DNA from: Arcobacter sp.
GTDB lineage: Bacteria; Campylobacterota; Campylobacteria; Campylobacterales; Arcobacteraceae
Assembly: GCA_020048055.1 (NCBI GenBank)
Contig: JAIFNA010000015.1
Span: 1-64,000, forward strand
Direction: 5' to 3'
DNA: 64,000 bases
Part shown: one piece after another, positions 26,300 through 36,209 of the stretch
How positions within the stretch are numbered: position 1 is the stretch's first letter
How the letters are laid out: the number at the start of each line of letters is the position of its first letter
Program-made: the position numbers and the translations under genes
Notes under the pieces: generated by a model
Databases searched by the model: none
What the model saw: the letters and a program-made list of their open reading frames with translations, nothing else
What the model was told of the DNA's origin: nothing

Positions 26300-26791
26300 T
26301 TATAAACTCTCTAAAACTTCACTTTTGAGTTTTATCTCACTATTATCAAGGACGCCAATAAAATAGTTATAAAAAATATAGTGTGGAATAGAAACAACAA
26401 GTCCAACAACTGTTGTAATTAAAGCCAAAGATATTCCACTTGAAAATGCCATTGGGTTATCAAGTCCAACTTTACTTATCTCATCAAACGATAAAAATAT
26501 CCCAATAACAGTCCCTAAAAGCCCTAAAAGTGGAGAAACAGTAGCTATTATTTTGATTGTATTTAAACCGGTTTCAAGTTTTTTTATCTCTGTTTGAACC
26601 ATCATCTCAATTAAATCCTCATGGTTATTTTGTGTTTTTGAAAGTATTGAAAATACAATATTTGGCATATTTTCCTTAAAATTGTATAGATTGTACATTG
26701 CCATCAAGATTAATCCGAATCCTACAATATTTAACAATATCAAAATATAAACTATAATTCCACCTTTGTTTAAAAAATCTACTATATCCAT
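26300..26791 (-). CDS. exbB: Biopolymer transport protein ExbB (MotA/TolQ/ExbB proton channel)
   Basis: A 163-residue protein with three membrane segments: an N-terminal helix (GGIIVYILILLNIVGFGLIL), and the conserved pair around SPLLGLLGTVIGIFLSF and ALITTVVGLVVSIPHYIFYNY. The SPLLGLLGTV motif is diagnostic. It is a short form, as is usual in Campylobacterota. Operon with tonB (upstream) and exbD (downstream); no TonB-dependent receptor is in the window. Confidence 0.92.
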   Translation of the reverse strand: MDIVDFLNKGGIIVYILILLNIVGFGLILMAMYNLYNFKENMPNIVFSILSKTQNNHEDLIEMMVQTEIKKLETGLNTIKIIATVSPLLGLLGTVIGIFLSFDEISKVGLDNPMAFSSGISLALITTVVGLVVSIPHYIFYNYFIGVLDNSEIKLKSEVLESL

Positions 26792-26827
26792 CTTGTTAAC
26801 CTTTTATTTTTATTGTTTGCTATTTGT

Positions 26828-27604
26828 TTAAATGAATTTATATTTTACATAAATTCTTATAACTGTTGGCTTCTGTGGTCTTGGATAATCCCTATAAGCT
26901 TTCATAATTGTCTCTTCACTATTATCATCTAAAAGAAAATAACTAGAGCTTTTAATTGTTTTTGGTTTACTGATTTTTCCATCAGGATAAAGCCAAAATT
27001 CAATTACATTTAATCCTTGCTGTTTTGCATCGATACTTAGATGAGGATAAATCAGATACCTTTCAGTTATAAATCCAATATCTTTTAAATTTTTCAAAAG
27101 ATAAACTTTTGTCTCTTCACTAAATGTGTCAAAATCATCTTTATATAACTCAAGATAGCTTTTTGTGATATTGTCTATTTTTGTATCTTTTGTTACCACT
27201 TGCTTATTGTCGATTTTTATATCTTTTGCAACATCTTTTGGTTTTTCTACATTTAAAACTTTTGGCTCAGGCTGAATTTGTTTTATTGGTTCTTCTGCTT
27301 GAACTTTTTTTGGTATATCAACAAGTGGATTTAACTCTTTTATTATCTCTTTTTGTGTTTGTGTTACTTGCTTTTTTGGTTGATTATCATTTTGCGATTG
27401 TGCGGGTTGTTGTTTTGGGAGTTTTTGTGTTTGTTCTTTATTTAGTTCTTGTTTTTCATTTTGGAGAAGCTTTACAAGCCTTACAACCGAGTTATTAGTG
27501 GTTTTATCTTGGTTGGTTGTTTCTACTTTTTCAAAAACAAAAAAACAAAAAAACAAACCAATATGAATCAGAAGGGAAATAAAAAATGGTACAAAAAATT
27601 TCAC
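26828..27604 (-). CDS. tonB: TonB-like energy transducer
   Basis: A 258-residue protein with an N-terminal membrane anchor (about 7-25), a Pro/Lys/Gln-rich periplasm-spanning linker (about 60-150) and a C-terminal TonB domain (IYPHLSIDAKQQGLNVIEFWLYP, ending IYVKYKFI). Couples the ExbB/ExbD motor to outer-membrane receptors. Placed 36 nt upstream of exbB. The linker is compositionally biased but intact. Confidence 0.85.
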   Translation of the reverse strand: MKFFVPFFISLLIHIGLFFCFFVFEKVETTNQDKTTNNSVVRLVKLLQNEKQELNKEQTQKLPKQQPAQSQNDNQPKKQVTQTQKEIIKELNPLVDIPKKVQAEEPIKQIQPEPKVLNVEKPKDVAKDIKIDNKQVVTKDTKIDNITKSYLELYKDDFDTFSEETKVYLLKNLKDIGFITERYLIYPHLSIDAKQQGLNVIEFWLYPDGKISKPKTIKSSSYFLLDDNSEETIMKAYRDYPRPQKPTVIRIYVKYKFI

Positions 27605-27636
27605 TATTTTATTTCACCTTGATGTTAAAAGAGCGA

Positions 27637-28135
<499 letters not shown>

Positions 28136-28142
28136 AATTATT

Positions 28143-29315
28143 TTAAAATGCTCGCTTGAATTCAGGATAAGCTTCAACTCCGCATTCATTAACATCAAGC
28201 CCTTCCATCTCTTCATCATTTTTAGATCTAAGTGGCAATATTTTATTGATGATAAATAGTATCGCATAACTACTTACAAATGCAAAAACTCCAATCATTA
28301 CTACACCTTTTAATTGATCTAAAAAAAGCTTTTCAGTAAAAATCCCAACTGCCAAAGTTCCCCAAATACCGTTTACTAGGTGAACTGACAATGCACCAAC
28401 AGGATCATCGAGCCTAAATTTATCAAATACAGGGACAGCAAAAACAACTAAAGCTCCACCAATTGTACCAACTAAAAGTGGTTGGTAGATATTGTACAAA
28501 TCAGGTGCAGCTGTGATTGCCACCAGCCCACCAAGGGCTCCATTTAGAATCATAGTAATATCAAGTTTTTTGTATTTTAAAAGCATAAGCCCACCAGCAA
28601 CAATAGCACCAGCTAAACCTGAAGTATTTGTATTTAAAATAGTTAAAGCTACCGCATCTGCACCCTCTTTCGAAGCAATATTGCCTACACTTCCACCATT
28701 AAATCCAAACCAACCAATCCAAAGTAAAAATGCACCTAGCGTTACCAATGGTATATTTGAAGCGGGAATAACTCTCACTCCACCATCTTTTGTGTATCTA
28801 CCTTTTCTAGCACCCATAATTAAAATAGCAGCCAATAAAGCCCAACCACCAACAGAGTGGATAACAGTACTGCCAGCTAAATCGTACATATTCAAATCAA
28901 ATGCTGTATCTTTTAACATATCAGCGCCCCAAGTCCAGTTTACAACCAAAGGATACAAAATACTTGACATAATCAAAGTAAAAAATGTAAGAGGAACAAT
29001 CTTAGCTCTCTCACTAACTCCACCACTCATAATATTTACAACTTTCCCAACAAATGCCATTTGGAAAAGTAACGCTGCCCATTTGCTCATATTGTCATTT
29101 GCTAATTCCCCAAAAGCGATGTTGTAGCCCAAAAGCAAAAATCCCATAGATGCAAAAGCGTAAATCATTGTGTTCATAGTTAAAACTGCTGTTACATTTT
29201 TTGTTCTTACAATCCCAGCCTCAAGCATCGCAAAACCTGGAACCATAAATATAATCAAAACAAATGAAAAAAGCACATAAAGTGTATTTATTACATAAGC
29301 TGTATTGATATCCAT
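28143..29315 (-). CDS. amtB: Ammonium transporter
   Basis: About 390 residues, 11 membrane helices. The twin pore histidines are in STVIHSVGGWALL and ALSVHLVNGIWG; the Phe/Trp gate region with VNWTWGADML is present. ATG 29315 is chosen because AAGGAGA lies 4 nt upstream; the frame can be read back to TTG 29318. No signal peptide beyond the first helix. Genetically linked to glnK, whose product normally blocks the pore when nitrogen is sufficient. The two are separated by the structured leader. Confidence 0.95.
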   Translation of the reverse strand: MDINTAYVINTLYVLFSFVLIIFMVPGFAMLEAGIVRTKNVTAVLTMNTMIYAFASMGFLLLGYNIAFGELANDNMSKWAALLFQMAFVGKVVNIMSGGVSERAKIVPLTFFTLIMSSILYPLVVNWTWGADMLKDTAFDLNMYDLAGSTVIHSVGGWALLAAILIMGARKGRYTKDGGVRVIPASNIPLVTLGAFLLWIGWFGFNGGSVGNIASKEGADAVALTILNTNTSGLAGAIVAGGLMLLKYKKLDITMILNGALGGLVAITAAPDLYNIYQPLLVGTIGGALVVFAVPVFDKFRLDDPVGALSVHLVNGIWGTLAVGIFTEKLFLDQLKGVVMIGVFAFVSSYAILFIINKILPLRSKNDEEMEGLDVNECGVEAYPEFKRAF

Positions 29316-29357
29316 CAAATCTCCTTCTTTTTGTTAGTTTAAATTTTATTGATGGTG

Positions 29358-29363
29358 ATTATA
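29358..29363 (-). promoter_or_regulatory. Candidate -10 box for amtB
   Basis: Minus-strand TATAAT 43 nt upstream of the amtB ATG, in a 90-nt intergenic region. No sigma-54 (TGGCAC-N5-TTGCA) element was seen, so sigma-70 control of amtB is likelier. Confidence 0.4.
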
Positions 29364-29405
29364 GTGTTTTTTAAAGTCCAAAGAGGGTCAATCTTTGACT
29401 ATATT

Positions 29406-30092
29406 TTATACAATAAGTGGCAGTTCTAGCTTGATTGTGTTTTTTAAAATTGAAATATTGAAGATGTTGTGTTTTCCAGATTGAACCTTAAGCGGGTAAA
29501 ATTCAATCTCATCTTTTGATGTAAAATCTATAGAAATAATCTTGTATTTTATTTTATTTATCACTTCATATTCACCAGTTTTAATAGAAACTTTGAGAAT
29601 TAAATTTTTTGTTTGTACACTTAGTTGCTCAAAAATATTATTAATGCATAGCAAAAACTCATTTACATTTAATTTAGCCAACGGAATAGAAACATCATAA
29701 ATCTCTTCAATTTGCATGTTTGAGCCCAAAAGTGTTGTACTTTTTGATAATTCAATAAGTGTAAAAATATTTGATTCTTGCAAATTTGTGTCAATTTTGA
29801 TTGCTTTTGCTCCACTTACCTCCTTGTAGAGTCTAAGTGCAATCTCATCATCACTAACATACCCGACTAAAATAGCATAAAATGATTGTTTGTCATAACT
29901 AAGAGTTATAAACTCCCTTCTAAAACCAAAAGTTTGACTTGCATAAGAAACAGCTAGATTAAAAATCTCTTTTGGTTGCACGAAATTTAGTAAAAATTCC
30001 GCCTCTTTATTGAAGTTTTTTATTTTACCATCACCATCAAAAAGTATAAATGGATTTAAATCATTTTCTAAAAGTTCTTCATAAATTGTCAT
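29406..30092 (-). CDS. PAS-like protein of the nitrogen cluster, no kinase domain
   Basis: A 228-residue cytoplasmic protein. The N-terminus (NPFILFDGDGKIKNFNKEAEFLLNF) resembles a PAS domain, as in NtrB. The rest (GSNMQIEEIYDVSIPLAKLNVNEFL and beyond) sits where NtrB-type kinases have dimerisation and ATP-binding domains but lacks an H-box and the N/G boxes. It is followed on the same strand by amtB and preceded 3 nt away by the degenerate NtrC/Fis gene. I infer a signalling pair derived from NtrB/NtrC; function unknown. Confidence 0.55.
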   Translation of the reverse strand: MTIYEELLENDLNPFILFDGDGKIKNFNKEAEFLLNFVQPKEIFNLAVSYASQTFGFRREFITLSYDKQSFYAILVGYVSDDEIALRLYKEVSGAKAIKIDTNLQESNIFTLIELSKSTTLLGSNMQIEEIYDVSIPLAKLNVNEFLLCINNIFEQLSVQTKNLILKVSIKTGEYEVINKIKYKIISIDFTSKDEIEFYPLKVQSGKHNIFNISILKNTIKLELPLIV

Positions 30093-30095
30093 ATT

Positions 30096-30836
30096 TTACA
30101 ATTCCCCAAAATATTGATGTATTTTTTTTCTCAAAGTTATTCTGTTTATCTCCAACTTATCTGCCATTTGAAGCTGTGATTTATAAATTTTTTTTGCGGC
30201 TTTCAACAAAGGAACTTCAAATATCTCAAGTAAATCACGATAATTTTTACCATCATTTAGTTTTTTTGTCAAATAAAGTTCCATAACTTGAAGCATATCG
30301 TTTGTGCTAACCGATTGTAGAAGAATTGATTTATAAATTGATTGTTTCAAAGTTATCCCATTTCCACTCAAATCAAGATTAATATTTTTTAAAGGGATTG
30401 TTGTACTATAAATCCCCATCGCCTCTTTTTTGTAAACTTCTATAAGTTCTTCAAGGTCTTCAAGTCTATCCTCGAGTGGTGGGATTTCTATTTTTATAGC
30501 AAAATATTGGTTAAATTTATCATTTTTATCAAGATTTATACCAACGATTTTAATGTTTTTTAGATTTGAAAAAAACTCTTCAATATTTACTATTGAATTT
30601 AAATTTAAAACGATTATTGATGAATAATTTTCTAAATCTATCTTTTTATTTATGATTGATTTTTCTAAATCTTTCCCGCTAATCATAAGTGAATTTGGCA
30701 AAATCTCTTTAGAAAGTAATTTTTTTCCAACTCCACTTTGCCCATAAATAAGTGTGTTAATAGGTAAATCAGCAGATAATTTTGCAGATTTTAAAATCTG
30801 CTGAGATATTGGTGATGATGCTATAAATTTAGTCAT
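30096..30836 (-). CDS. Degenerate NtrC/Fis-family regulator
   Basis: A 246-residue protein resembling a sigma-54 activator without a receiver domain. Walker A GQSGVGKK is present near residue 33 and the PPLEDRLEDLEEL segment matches the PPLRxRxEDI motif, but the GAFTGA loop that contacts sigma-54 is absent and the AAA domain is shortened by about half. The C-terminal Fis-type helix-turn-helix (LLKAAKKIYKSQLQMADKL, then NRITLRKKIHQYF) is intact. It overlaps the NapA-like gene by 8 nt. DNA binding without sigma-54 activation is the likely mode. Confidence 0.75.
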   Translation of the reverse strand: MTKFIASSPISQQILKSAKLSADLPINTLIYGQSGVGKKLLSKEILPNSLMISGKDLEKSIINKKIDLENYSSIIVLNLNSIVNIEEFFSNLKNIKIVGINLDKNDKFNQYFAIKIEIPPLEDRLEDLEELIEVYKKEAMGIYSTTIPLKNINLDLSGNGITLKQSIYKSILLQSVSTNDMLQVMELYLTKKLNDGKNYRDLLEIFEVPLLKAAKKIYKSQLQMADKLEINRITLRKKIHQYFGEL

Positions 30837-33099
30837 TTAAATCCTTTGCCATAAAAATCTTTGCACGAAATTTTAGTTCAGTTTGAACACTATCTGTTAT
30901 TTTTTTATCATCACCAAATGGTAATTGCTTACCACCCATTTTTCCATAAAATAAGTACTCTAGACCTTTTTGAGTTGCTTTTAGGGCGTAGTAATCATCT
31001 TTTGGATTAAATCTATAAGTTGTCCCTTTATTTAATAAAATTGGCCATTGTTTTATTTTAGAGTGATTATTTTGGTAATATTCAAACGATTCCAAATCAT
31101 ACCCTTGCGATATTCCAAACGTACGAAGCTCATTAAAAAGATACTTTTGAATATAAAAATTGCACCCATAAAATGGTAAATTATTTCCACTTTTTGTTTT
31201 TCTAGCATCACCAAAAACTTCAGTGTTAAAAAAATTAATATTTTGTAAATTTCTATCATCAAGTATATTATTTTGGGAAAATTTTGTCTCAAATAATACA
31301 TTATAAAGTGATGTCCCTCCATCAATCATAAGTTTCTTTAACCCATCCAAAACACTTGGTAGTTTATTTGTTTGAGAAGTTTTAATTTCACCCCAAACAT
31401 CTTCTAATAAAACTCTTTTCGAAAACTCTAAAATTTGCCAAAGCTCACTCATTGATTCTCCAAATGGCATAATTTGTTGTTTCAAAGCAACAAGTTCCCT
31501 TTGACCATTTTCAAATAATGCCTCTTTTTCAAAAATAGTAGCGGTTGGTAAAACCAAATCAACATAATCTTCAATTTCACACAAATATGATAAAGAAGAT
31601 ACCACAAAAGGATTATCTCTTTCATCTTTAGTTATAAAATCACCATTTTGTAGCTCATGTTTGTTAATGCCAATACACCATATAAATTTCGTAGTTCCAT
31701 TTTTAATATTTTCAAATAGAGCTTTTTCATCTTGTGCAAATATACCATTTAAAGTATTCTCTGGAATATTCCAAATTGATTCAGTTTTTAGTCTATGTTG
31801 TTTGTACTCAATAAAATGTCCCATCGGAAGTCTTGAACTAGAAGTACCTGTATTTATTGAAGCTACACTTGAAAGTGTGCTACTATTAAAGCCAATCACT
31901 CCGCACCCTATTTTTGAGTATTTATTTATTAAAATATGAAGCGAATTTAAAAGTATTAAATTGGACAATAACTTATCATTTTTGAAAGATTCAATCAACG
32001 ATAATGTTTTTTTTGATTTATTTGTATAGCTTGATGTTAGTGTGTTTATTTTTTCTTTAAAAATATTTTCATCTTCATCATTATGTTTGATATTTTTTAT
32101 CAAATAGTTGATATCAAACATAGCATAATGGTTGATAAAAGTTTCATAAGAAACTTCCCATTGCTCTAATTTGTCACTTGTTTGCTGAATTTTTGGATTT
32201 ATATGTGCAAAGATTGTTTCACTTCTTACCTTATCGAGCTCCTCTTTTGTTAAAGATAAAAGTGACTTATTTATCAAATAGTTCATTAAAATATTTTCAC
32301 ATTTTGGCTTTATTAGAAGGTTTATATCAGCATCACTTATCTGATGATTTTTATCTGCACAAATATTTATAAATAAAAAATTATCGTTTTGAAGTTCTTT
32401 TTGTTTTTTAATTTTATTATGAATTATTTTCAAATCCACATTAAAATCGATCCCAAAAGATACCAAAACATCACTATTAAAAATATCTTCAACAGAGCCA
32501 TTAGAACCCTCTATACCGAAGTTTTGAATATTTGCCAAAGATGCAGTTTGTGTTTCAAAATTGATATTTGAGATGTTATTTGTCCTGAAACCACCTTTAT
32601 AAAGCTTCATCATTGCATAACTTTCATACAAAGATAATCTATCACTTAAAATAAGTCCAACACCATTAACACCATTATCATTAAATGCTTTTCGTGACCT
32701 TAACTCCATAATATCAAATGCATTTTTCCAAGAAATAGGAGTTAAAATCCCATTCTTATCATATTTGTTATTTTTAAGTTTTAAAAGTGGAGTTTTAATT
32801 CTTGCTGTTTTTGTTGATTCATTTTTAAAAGGAAGGTTTGAAATTTTTTGACACAACTCACCATTATTTATTTGTGAAGTATTATCACCTTTTAGACCCA
32901 AAACTGTCATTTCATCCTGAATTAAAGCTTTATTTAATTCAATTTTACAGCCAATGCTACACAGTGGACAAATCGAACTGCTTGTAAAAAATTCAATTTT
33001 AGGTGGCAAAACTGCCGATGCAAATGAATTTATAGTTGGCAATGTTGCAATAAATGCTGTTTGTTGTAAAAAGTTTCTTCTAGTTATCATGGTTTTCAT
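30829..33099 (-). CDS. NapA-like molybdopterin oxidoreductase lacking the Mo-ligand cysteine
   Basis: A 756-residue exported protein of the NapA/DMSO-reductase family, shorter than NapA (about 830-930). A Tat signal (TRRNF) is followed by the [4Fe-4S] ligands Cys44, Cys47, Cys51 and Cys83, with Lys85 matching the NapA electron-transfer lysine. TPLLKLKNNKYDKNG and TPISWKNAFDIM align with NapA. Where NapA has RHCMAS, this protein reads NFETQTAS, so the Mo-coordinating Cys falls on Glu182/Thr183. Clustered with mobA and nitrogen regulators. Either an oxidoreductase with altered metal ligation or a non-catalytic paralog; substrate unknown. Confidence 0.75.
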   Translation of the reverse strand: MKTMITRRNFLQQTAFIATLPTINSFASAVLPPKIEFFTSSSICPLCSIGCKIELNKALIQDEMTVLGLKGDNTSQINNGELCQKISNLPFKNESTKTARIKTPLLKLKNNKYDKNGILTPISWKNAFDIMELRSRKAFNDNGVNGVGLILSDRLSLYESYAMMKLYKGGFRTNNISNINFETQTASLANIQNFGIEGSNGSVEDIFNSDVLVSFGIDFNVDLKIIHNKIKKQKELQNDNFLFINICADKNHQISDADINLLIKPKCENILMNYLINKSLLSLTKEELDKVRSETIFAHINPKIQQTSDKLEQWEVSYETFINHYAMFDINYLIKNIKHNDEDENIFKEKINTLTSSYTNKSKKTLSLIESFKNDKLLSNLILLNSLHILINKYSKIGCGVIGFNSSTLSSVASINTGTSSSRLPMGHFIEYKQHRLKTESIWNIPENTLNGIFAQDEKALFENIKNGTTKFIWCIGINKHELQNGDFITKDERDNPFVVSSLSYLCEIEDYVDLVLPTATIFEKEALFENGQRELVALKQQIMPFGESMSELWQILEFSKRVLLEDVWGEIKTSQTNKLPSVLDGLKKLMIDGGTSLYNVLFETKFSQNNILDDRNLQNINFFNTEVFGDARKTKSGNNLPFYGCNFYIQKYLFNELRTFGISQGYDLESFEYYQNNHSKIKQWPILLNKGTTYRFNPKDDYYALKATQKGLEYLFYGKMGGKQLPFGDDKKITDSVQTELKFRAKIFMAKDLND

Positions 33100-33125
33100 T
33101 ATAACAATAAAGTGCTTTAGAGAAG

Positions 33126-33713
33126 TTAGTTAAGTCCTGTAGTAATGATTTTTAAGCTATTTATATAATCATTTTTTGTATTTATATTTATAAATTGGGA
33201 AGTATTGCTAAACTTTAAAACTTTTGTTTTTGAAAGTTTATTTAACAAATAACTGACTTTATGGTTGTCATTCTCTAACATTTTATCAATTTCAGAAACA
33301 ACATTAACATCAAACAAACCACAAAGATAGTGTGTTTTTTCATTATCCTGGGCTACAATAATGTCGTAATTTTCAGCACTTTTGATTAAATCATAGATTG
33401 TTTGTTCTAAAATAAATGGTGTATCAACTGCTATTATAAAAACTTTTTGTGTTTTTATCTCTTTAAAAATTGATTGAAGCGCTACCATTGGAGAAAATAT
33501 TTCACTTTTATCAAAAATAATTTTACATGGAAAATTAAATTTATCACTTTTACTTGAAATAAAAACTTCTTTAAAAATTTGTGAAAACTTTTTGTATTGA
33601 TTAAAAACAAGTGAATCTTCACCAATAAATGGGATTAAAGACTTATCCTCACCCATACGACTACTAAGTCCACCAGCTAAAATAACACATGATATATCTT
33701 GAATTTTTTCCAC
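33126..33713 (-). CDS. mobA: Molybdenum cofactor guanylyltransferase MobA
   Basis: Attaches GMP to Mo-molybdopterin to make the MGD cofactor used by the NapA/DMSO-reductase family. The 195-residue protein begins with the nucleotide-binding loop VILAGGLSSRMGEDKSLI and has the metal site AVDTPF. It lies 26 nt upstream of the NapA-like gene on the same strand, suggesting that protein still binds MGD. Start at ATG 33713. Confidence 0.9.
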   Translation of the reverse strand: MEKIQDISCVILAGGLSSRMGEDKSLIPFIGEDSLVFNQYKKFSQIFKEVFISSKSDKFNFPCKIIFDKSEIFSPMVALQSIFKEIKTQKVFIIAVDTPFILEQTIYDLIKSAENYDIIVAQDNEKTHYLCGLFDVNVVSEIDKMLENDNHKVSYLLNKLSKTKVLKFSNTSQFININTKNDYINSLKIITTGLN

Positions 33714-33791
33714 AAAAACCCTTATGAAATTGAAATAAGTAAAACTATATTTTGATTTTAGTTAATTTTTGTAAAAAAAATACCTATTATT

Positions 33792-34379
33792 TTATAACAA
33801 AACTTCAATCCAGTTTTTAATCCCATTTAGACTCTCAATACTGTTTCTTGACACAAACAAAAACGGCTTATTTTTTCTATTAGCCATTACATCTTTTTTC
33901 ATATCTTCCAAATCCACGCCAACATATGGTGCCAAATCTGTTTTATTCACAACTAACAGATCGCAAAACAATAAACCTGCACCTTTTTTTCTTGGTATAT
34001 CAGCCCCTTGGGCTACATCTATAATATACATATAAAAGTCTACAAGCTCATAAGAAAAAGTAGCAGATAGATTATCTCCCCCGCTTTCAACAAAAATAAT
34101 ATCAGGATTAAAGTTCTCTTCAAGTTCAACAACAGCTCTTTGATTCATAGAGATATCATCTCGAATTGCTGTATGTGGACAACCACCTGTTTCGACACCA
34201 ATAATCATCTCACTCTTAATATCCAAATGGGATTTTAGATAATTTGCATCCTCAGTTGTATATATGTCATTAGTAACAATTCCTATACTGTAGTCCATTT
34301 TTAGCATATTTGTTAATGATTCAATAAGTGATGTTTTACCGCTTCCTACTGGCCCTGCTATTCCTATTTTTAAGCTCAT
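33792..34379 (-). CDS. ureG: Urease accessory GTPase UreG
   Basis: A 195-residue SIMIBI GTPase that powers nickel delivery to apo-urease. P-loop GIAGPVGSGKTSL at the N-terminus, the UreG metal motif GGCPHTAIRDD (CPH), the Walker B-like IIFVESGGDNLSATFS and the guanine-specificity VNKTDLAPYVG are all present. It follows ureF on the same strand. No urease structural gene lies in the window, which makes its present role unclear. Confidence 0.95.
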   Translation of the reverse strand: MSLKIGIAGPVGSGKTSLIESLTNMLKMDYSIGIVTNDIYTTEDANYLKSHLDIKSEMIIGVETGGCPHTAIRDDISMNQRAVVELEENFNPDIIFVESGGDNLSATFSYELVDFYMYIIDVAQGADIPRKKGAGLLFCDLLVVNKTDLAPYVGVDLEDMKKDVMANRKNKPFLFVSRNSIESLNGIKNWIEVLL

Positions 34380-34452
34380 TTTTTTTCCTTTAATTTAAAA
34401 TTTTATAACTACCTATTACTTTTGATTAAAATTTTATTCAAAAAGAATCGAA

Positions 34453-35145
34453 CTATGTTGTAAACATTTTTGGCTCTAAATATTTGTGCTTATAGATAAT
34501 CTCTTCAAAGTGTGGATTAAAATTTGAAACTTTTACCCTTTTATTTATAACAAAATATTCTAAAATATCGTCAAATTCAAAAAGCATTTGTTGTATTTGT
34601 GAGGGTTTAATTTTTGATATTTTTAAAGATGTCATTGCGATTGAAATAATATTTTTTTTACTCCATAATGTTATAAAATCATCTAAAGTAAGTTCAAGTT
34701 CATAAGCATACACACTTAAAAGCAAAAGATCGCTAAATCTTATTTTTTCTGTTTTTAGATAAGAAAAACAGTCATTACAAATCTTTTTTTTCATAATTAA
34801 TCTGTTTAGATGCAAAAAATAATTTTCCCCCAATGTTACATAAGCCTTAGAAAATTCAAATGATGACATCGCTAAAAATTCTCTATCTAATTTAAAAATC
34901 AATTCTAATTTATTGGAATCTAGATACTCAAAATATTTTCTCACAACAACAAACTCATTTTTTGAATATTGGTCTAAAACAATATTTTTTAAAAATCTCT
35001 TTAGTGAATCTATATCATAAACAATTTTACAAACAATATGTGGTTCAAGACCAAAAGAATGAACAAACATACCAGATGGAAAATTACCATCTAAGAGTTG
35101 CACAAATCTACTAAGTGATTTAGTGGGTGTGGTGTGCTTTTGCAT
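34453..35145 (-). CDS. ureF: Urease accessory protein UreF
   Basis: About 230 residues matching UreF: LLDGNFPSGMFVHSFGLEPHI is the family's QLxDxxFPxGxxxHSxGLE block, the protein is all-helical, and KIKPSQIQQMLFEF lies toward the C-terminus. UreF bridges UreG and the UreH/D-urease complex as a GTPase-activating factor. Start set at ATG 35145; a TTG at 35163 is also in frame. Neither has a clear ribosome site: the insertion sequence begins 11 nt before the TTG and probably replaced the native translation signals. Confidence 0.88.
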   Translation of the reverse strand: MQKHTTPTKSLSRFVQLLDGNFPSGMFVHSFGLEPHIVCKIVYDIDSLKRFLKNIVLDQYSKNEFVVVRKYFEYLDSNKLELIFKLDREFLAMSSFEFSKAYVTLGENYFLHLNRLIMKKKICNDCFSYLKTEKIRFSDLLLLSVYAYELELTLDDFITLWSKKNIISIAMTSLKISKIKPSQIQQMLFEFDDILEYFVINKRVKVSNFNPHFEEIIYKHKYLEPKMFTT

Positions 35146-35173
35146 TTGATCTAAAATAACCAATTGTTTTTTC

Positions 35174-35202
35174 AGGCTTAATGAAAAAAATGGGTTGCTA
35201 AA
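35174..35202 (+). repeat. Left terminal inverted repeat of the insertion sequence
   Basis: Starts AGGCTTAATGAAAAAAATGG; identical over 29 nt to the reverse complement of 36210-36238. Confidence 0.9.
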
Positions 35203-35251
35203 AACTTAAGTAAAGCTCGATATTATCGTTGTTTAAAAAGGATTATTTACG

Positions 35252-36206
35252 ATGAGTTGTAAAAAAGCACTAGAATTTGTCCAAATTGCAAAAGTTTTTG
35301 TGTAAAAAAGAATGGCAAAAGGAGAGAAATTCAAAGATATTTATGCCTAGATTGCAACCATAGTTTTTCATCATCAAAACGACCAAATAAACTTATCAAA
35401 AAACTTTTTTTAGAATATTTCCAAGGCAAACAAACACTCAAACAACTCTCAATAAAATATCACAAAAGTATTCCTTGGATTAAAAAATATCTTGATGAGT
35501 ATGAACCTGATGAGATAAAAACTACACCTGCAAAAGTAATCATTGTTGCTGATGCAACTTTCTTTGGTAAGAGAAAAGATAAAATGGGAACTTTAGTCTT
35601 CAAAGATGTTATTGCAAATAAAATAATTGCTAGCAAACATATTCAGAGTGAAACGGTTGAGGATTATAAACAACTCTTTGAAACAATCAAAGAACAAGGA
35701 TATGAAGTTCTTGGTGTTGTATTAGATGTAAAGAGAGGCTTAAATAAGGCTTTTAAAGATGTTCCTATTCAATTATGTCACTTCCACCAAGTAGCAATTG
35801 TCAAAAGATATTTGACAAATAATCCAAGACTGGAAGCTTCAATTGATTTGCTTCAGATAACTAAAAAACTTCCAAATATTAAAAAAGAGCGCTTTGAAGA
35901 AGTACTAAATGTTTGGTATATAAAATATAAATCTTTCCTTGAAGAGCAATCTTTGAATCTAATACACTCAAATATTCACCAACACATCCAAGACTACTAT
36001 CTGCATATAAAAGTTTAAAAACTAATCTCCCATATCTTTTTACTTACAAAAAATTTAAAAAACTAAACTTTCCCAATACTACAAATTCTTTAGACGGAGG
36101 AGTGTTTGCTCATATGAAAAAACTGATGAAATTGCACCAAGGATTGGCTAAAAAAAGGAAAGTAAAACTTATAGATGAATACTTGAGTAACTATAATAAA
36201 AAATGA
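35252..36206 (+). pseudogene. Transposase, interrupted by two frameshifts
   Basis: From ATG 35252 the frame reads MSCKK and then fails; one extra A in the A6 run at 35261-35266 would restore CKKSTRICPNCKSF, a zinc-ribbon start. The main frame continues through LCLDCNHSFSS, the catalytic-core VIIVADATFFGKRKDK, VVLDVKRGLNKAF and QLCHFHQ to about 35985, where a second one-base loss occurs; the third frame gives LLSAYKSLKTNLPYLFTY and DGGVFAHMKKLMKLHQGL to TGA 36204-36206. Domain order is complete (zinc ribbon, DDE/MULE core, C-terminal Glu region), so the decay is recent. Confidence 0.85.
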
Positions 36207-36209
36207 TAA

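Noticed and set aside
27181-27498. Leucine/valine-rich plus-strand ORF opposite tonB
   Set aside because: Composition is the mirror of TonB's Lys/Gln/Pro-rich linker; a shadow frame.
29316-29405. Sigma-54 promoter upstream of amtB
   Set aside because: No TGGCAC/TTGCA-type element found; a sigma-70-like -10 box is present instead.
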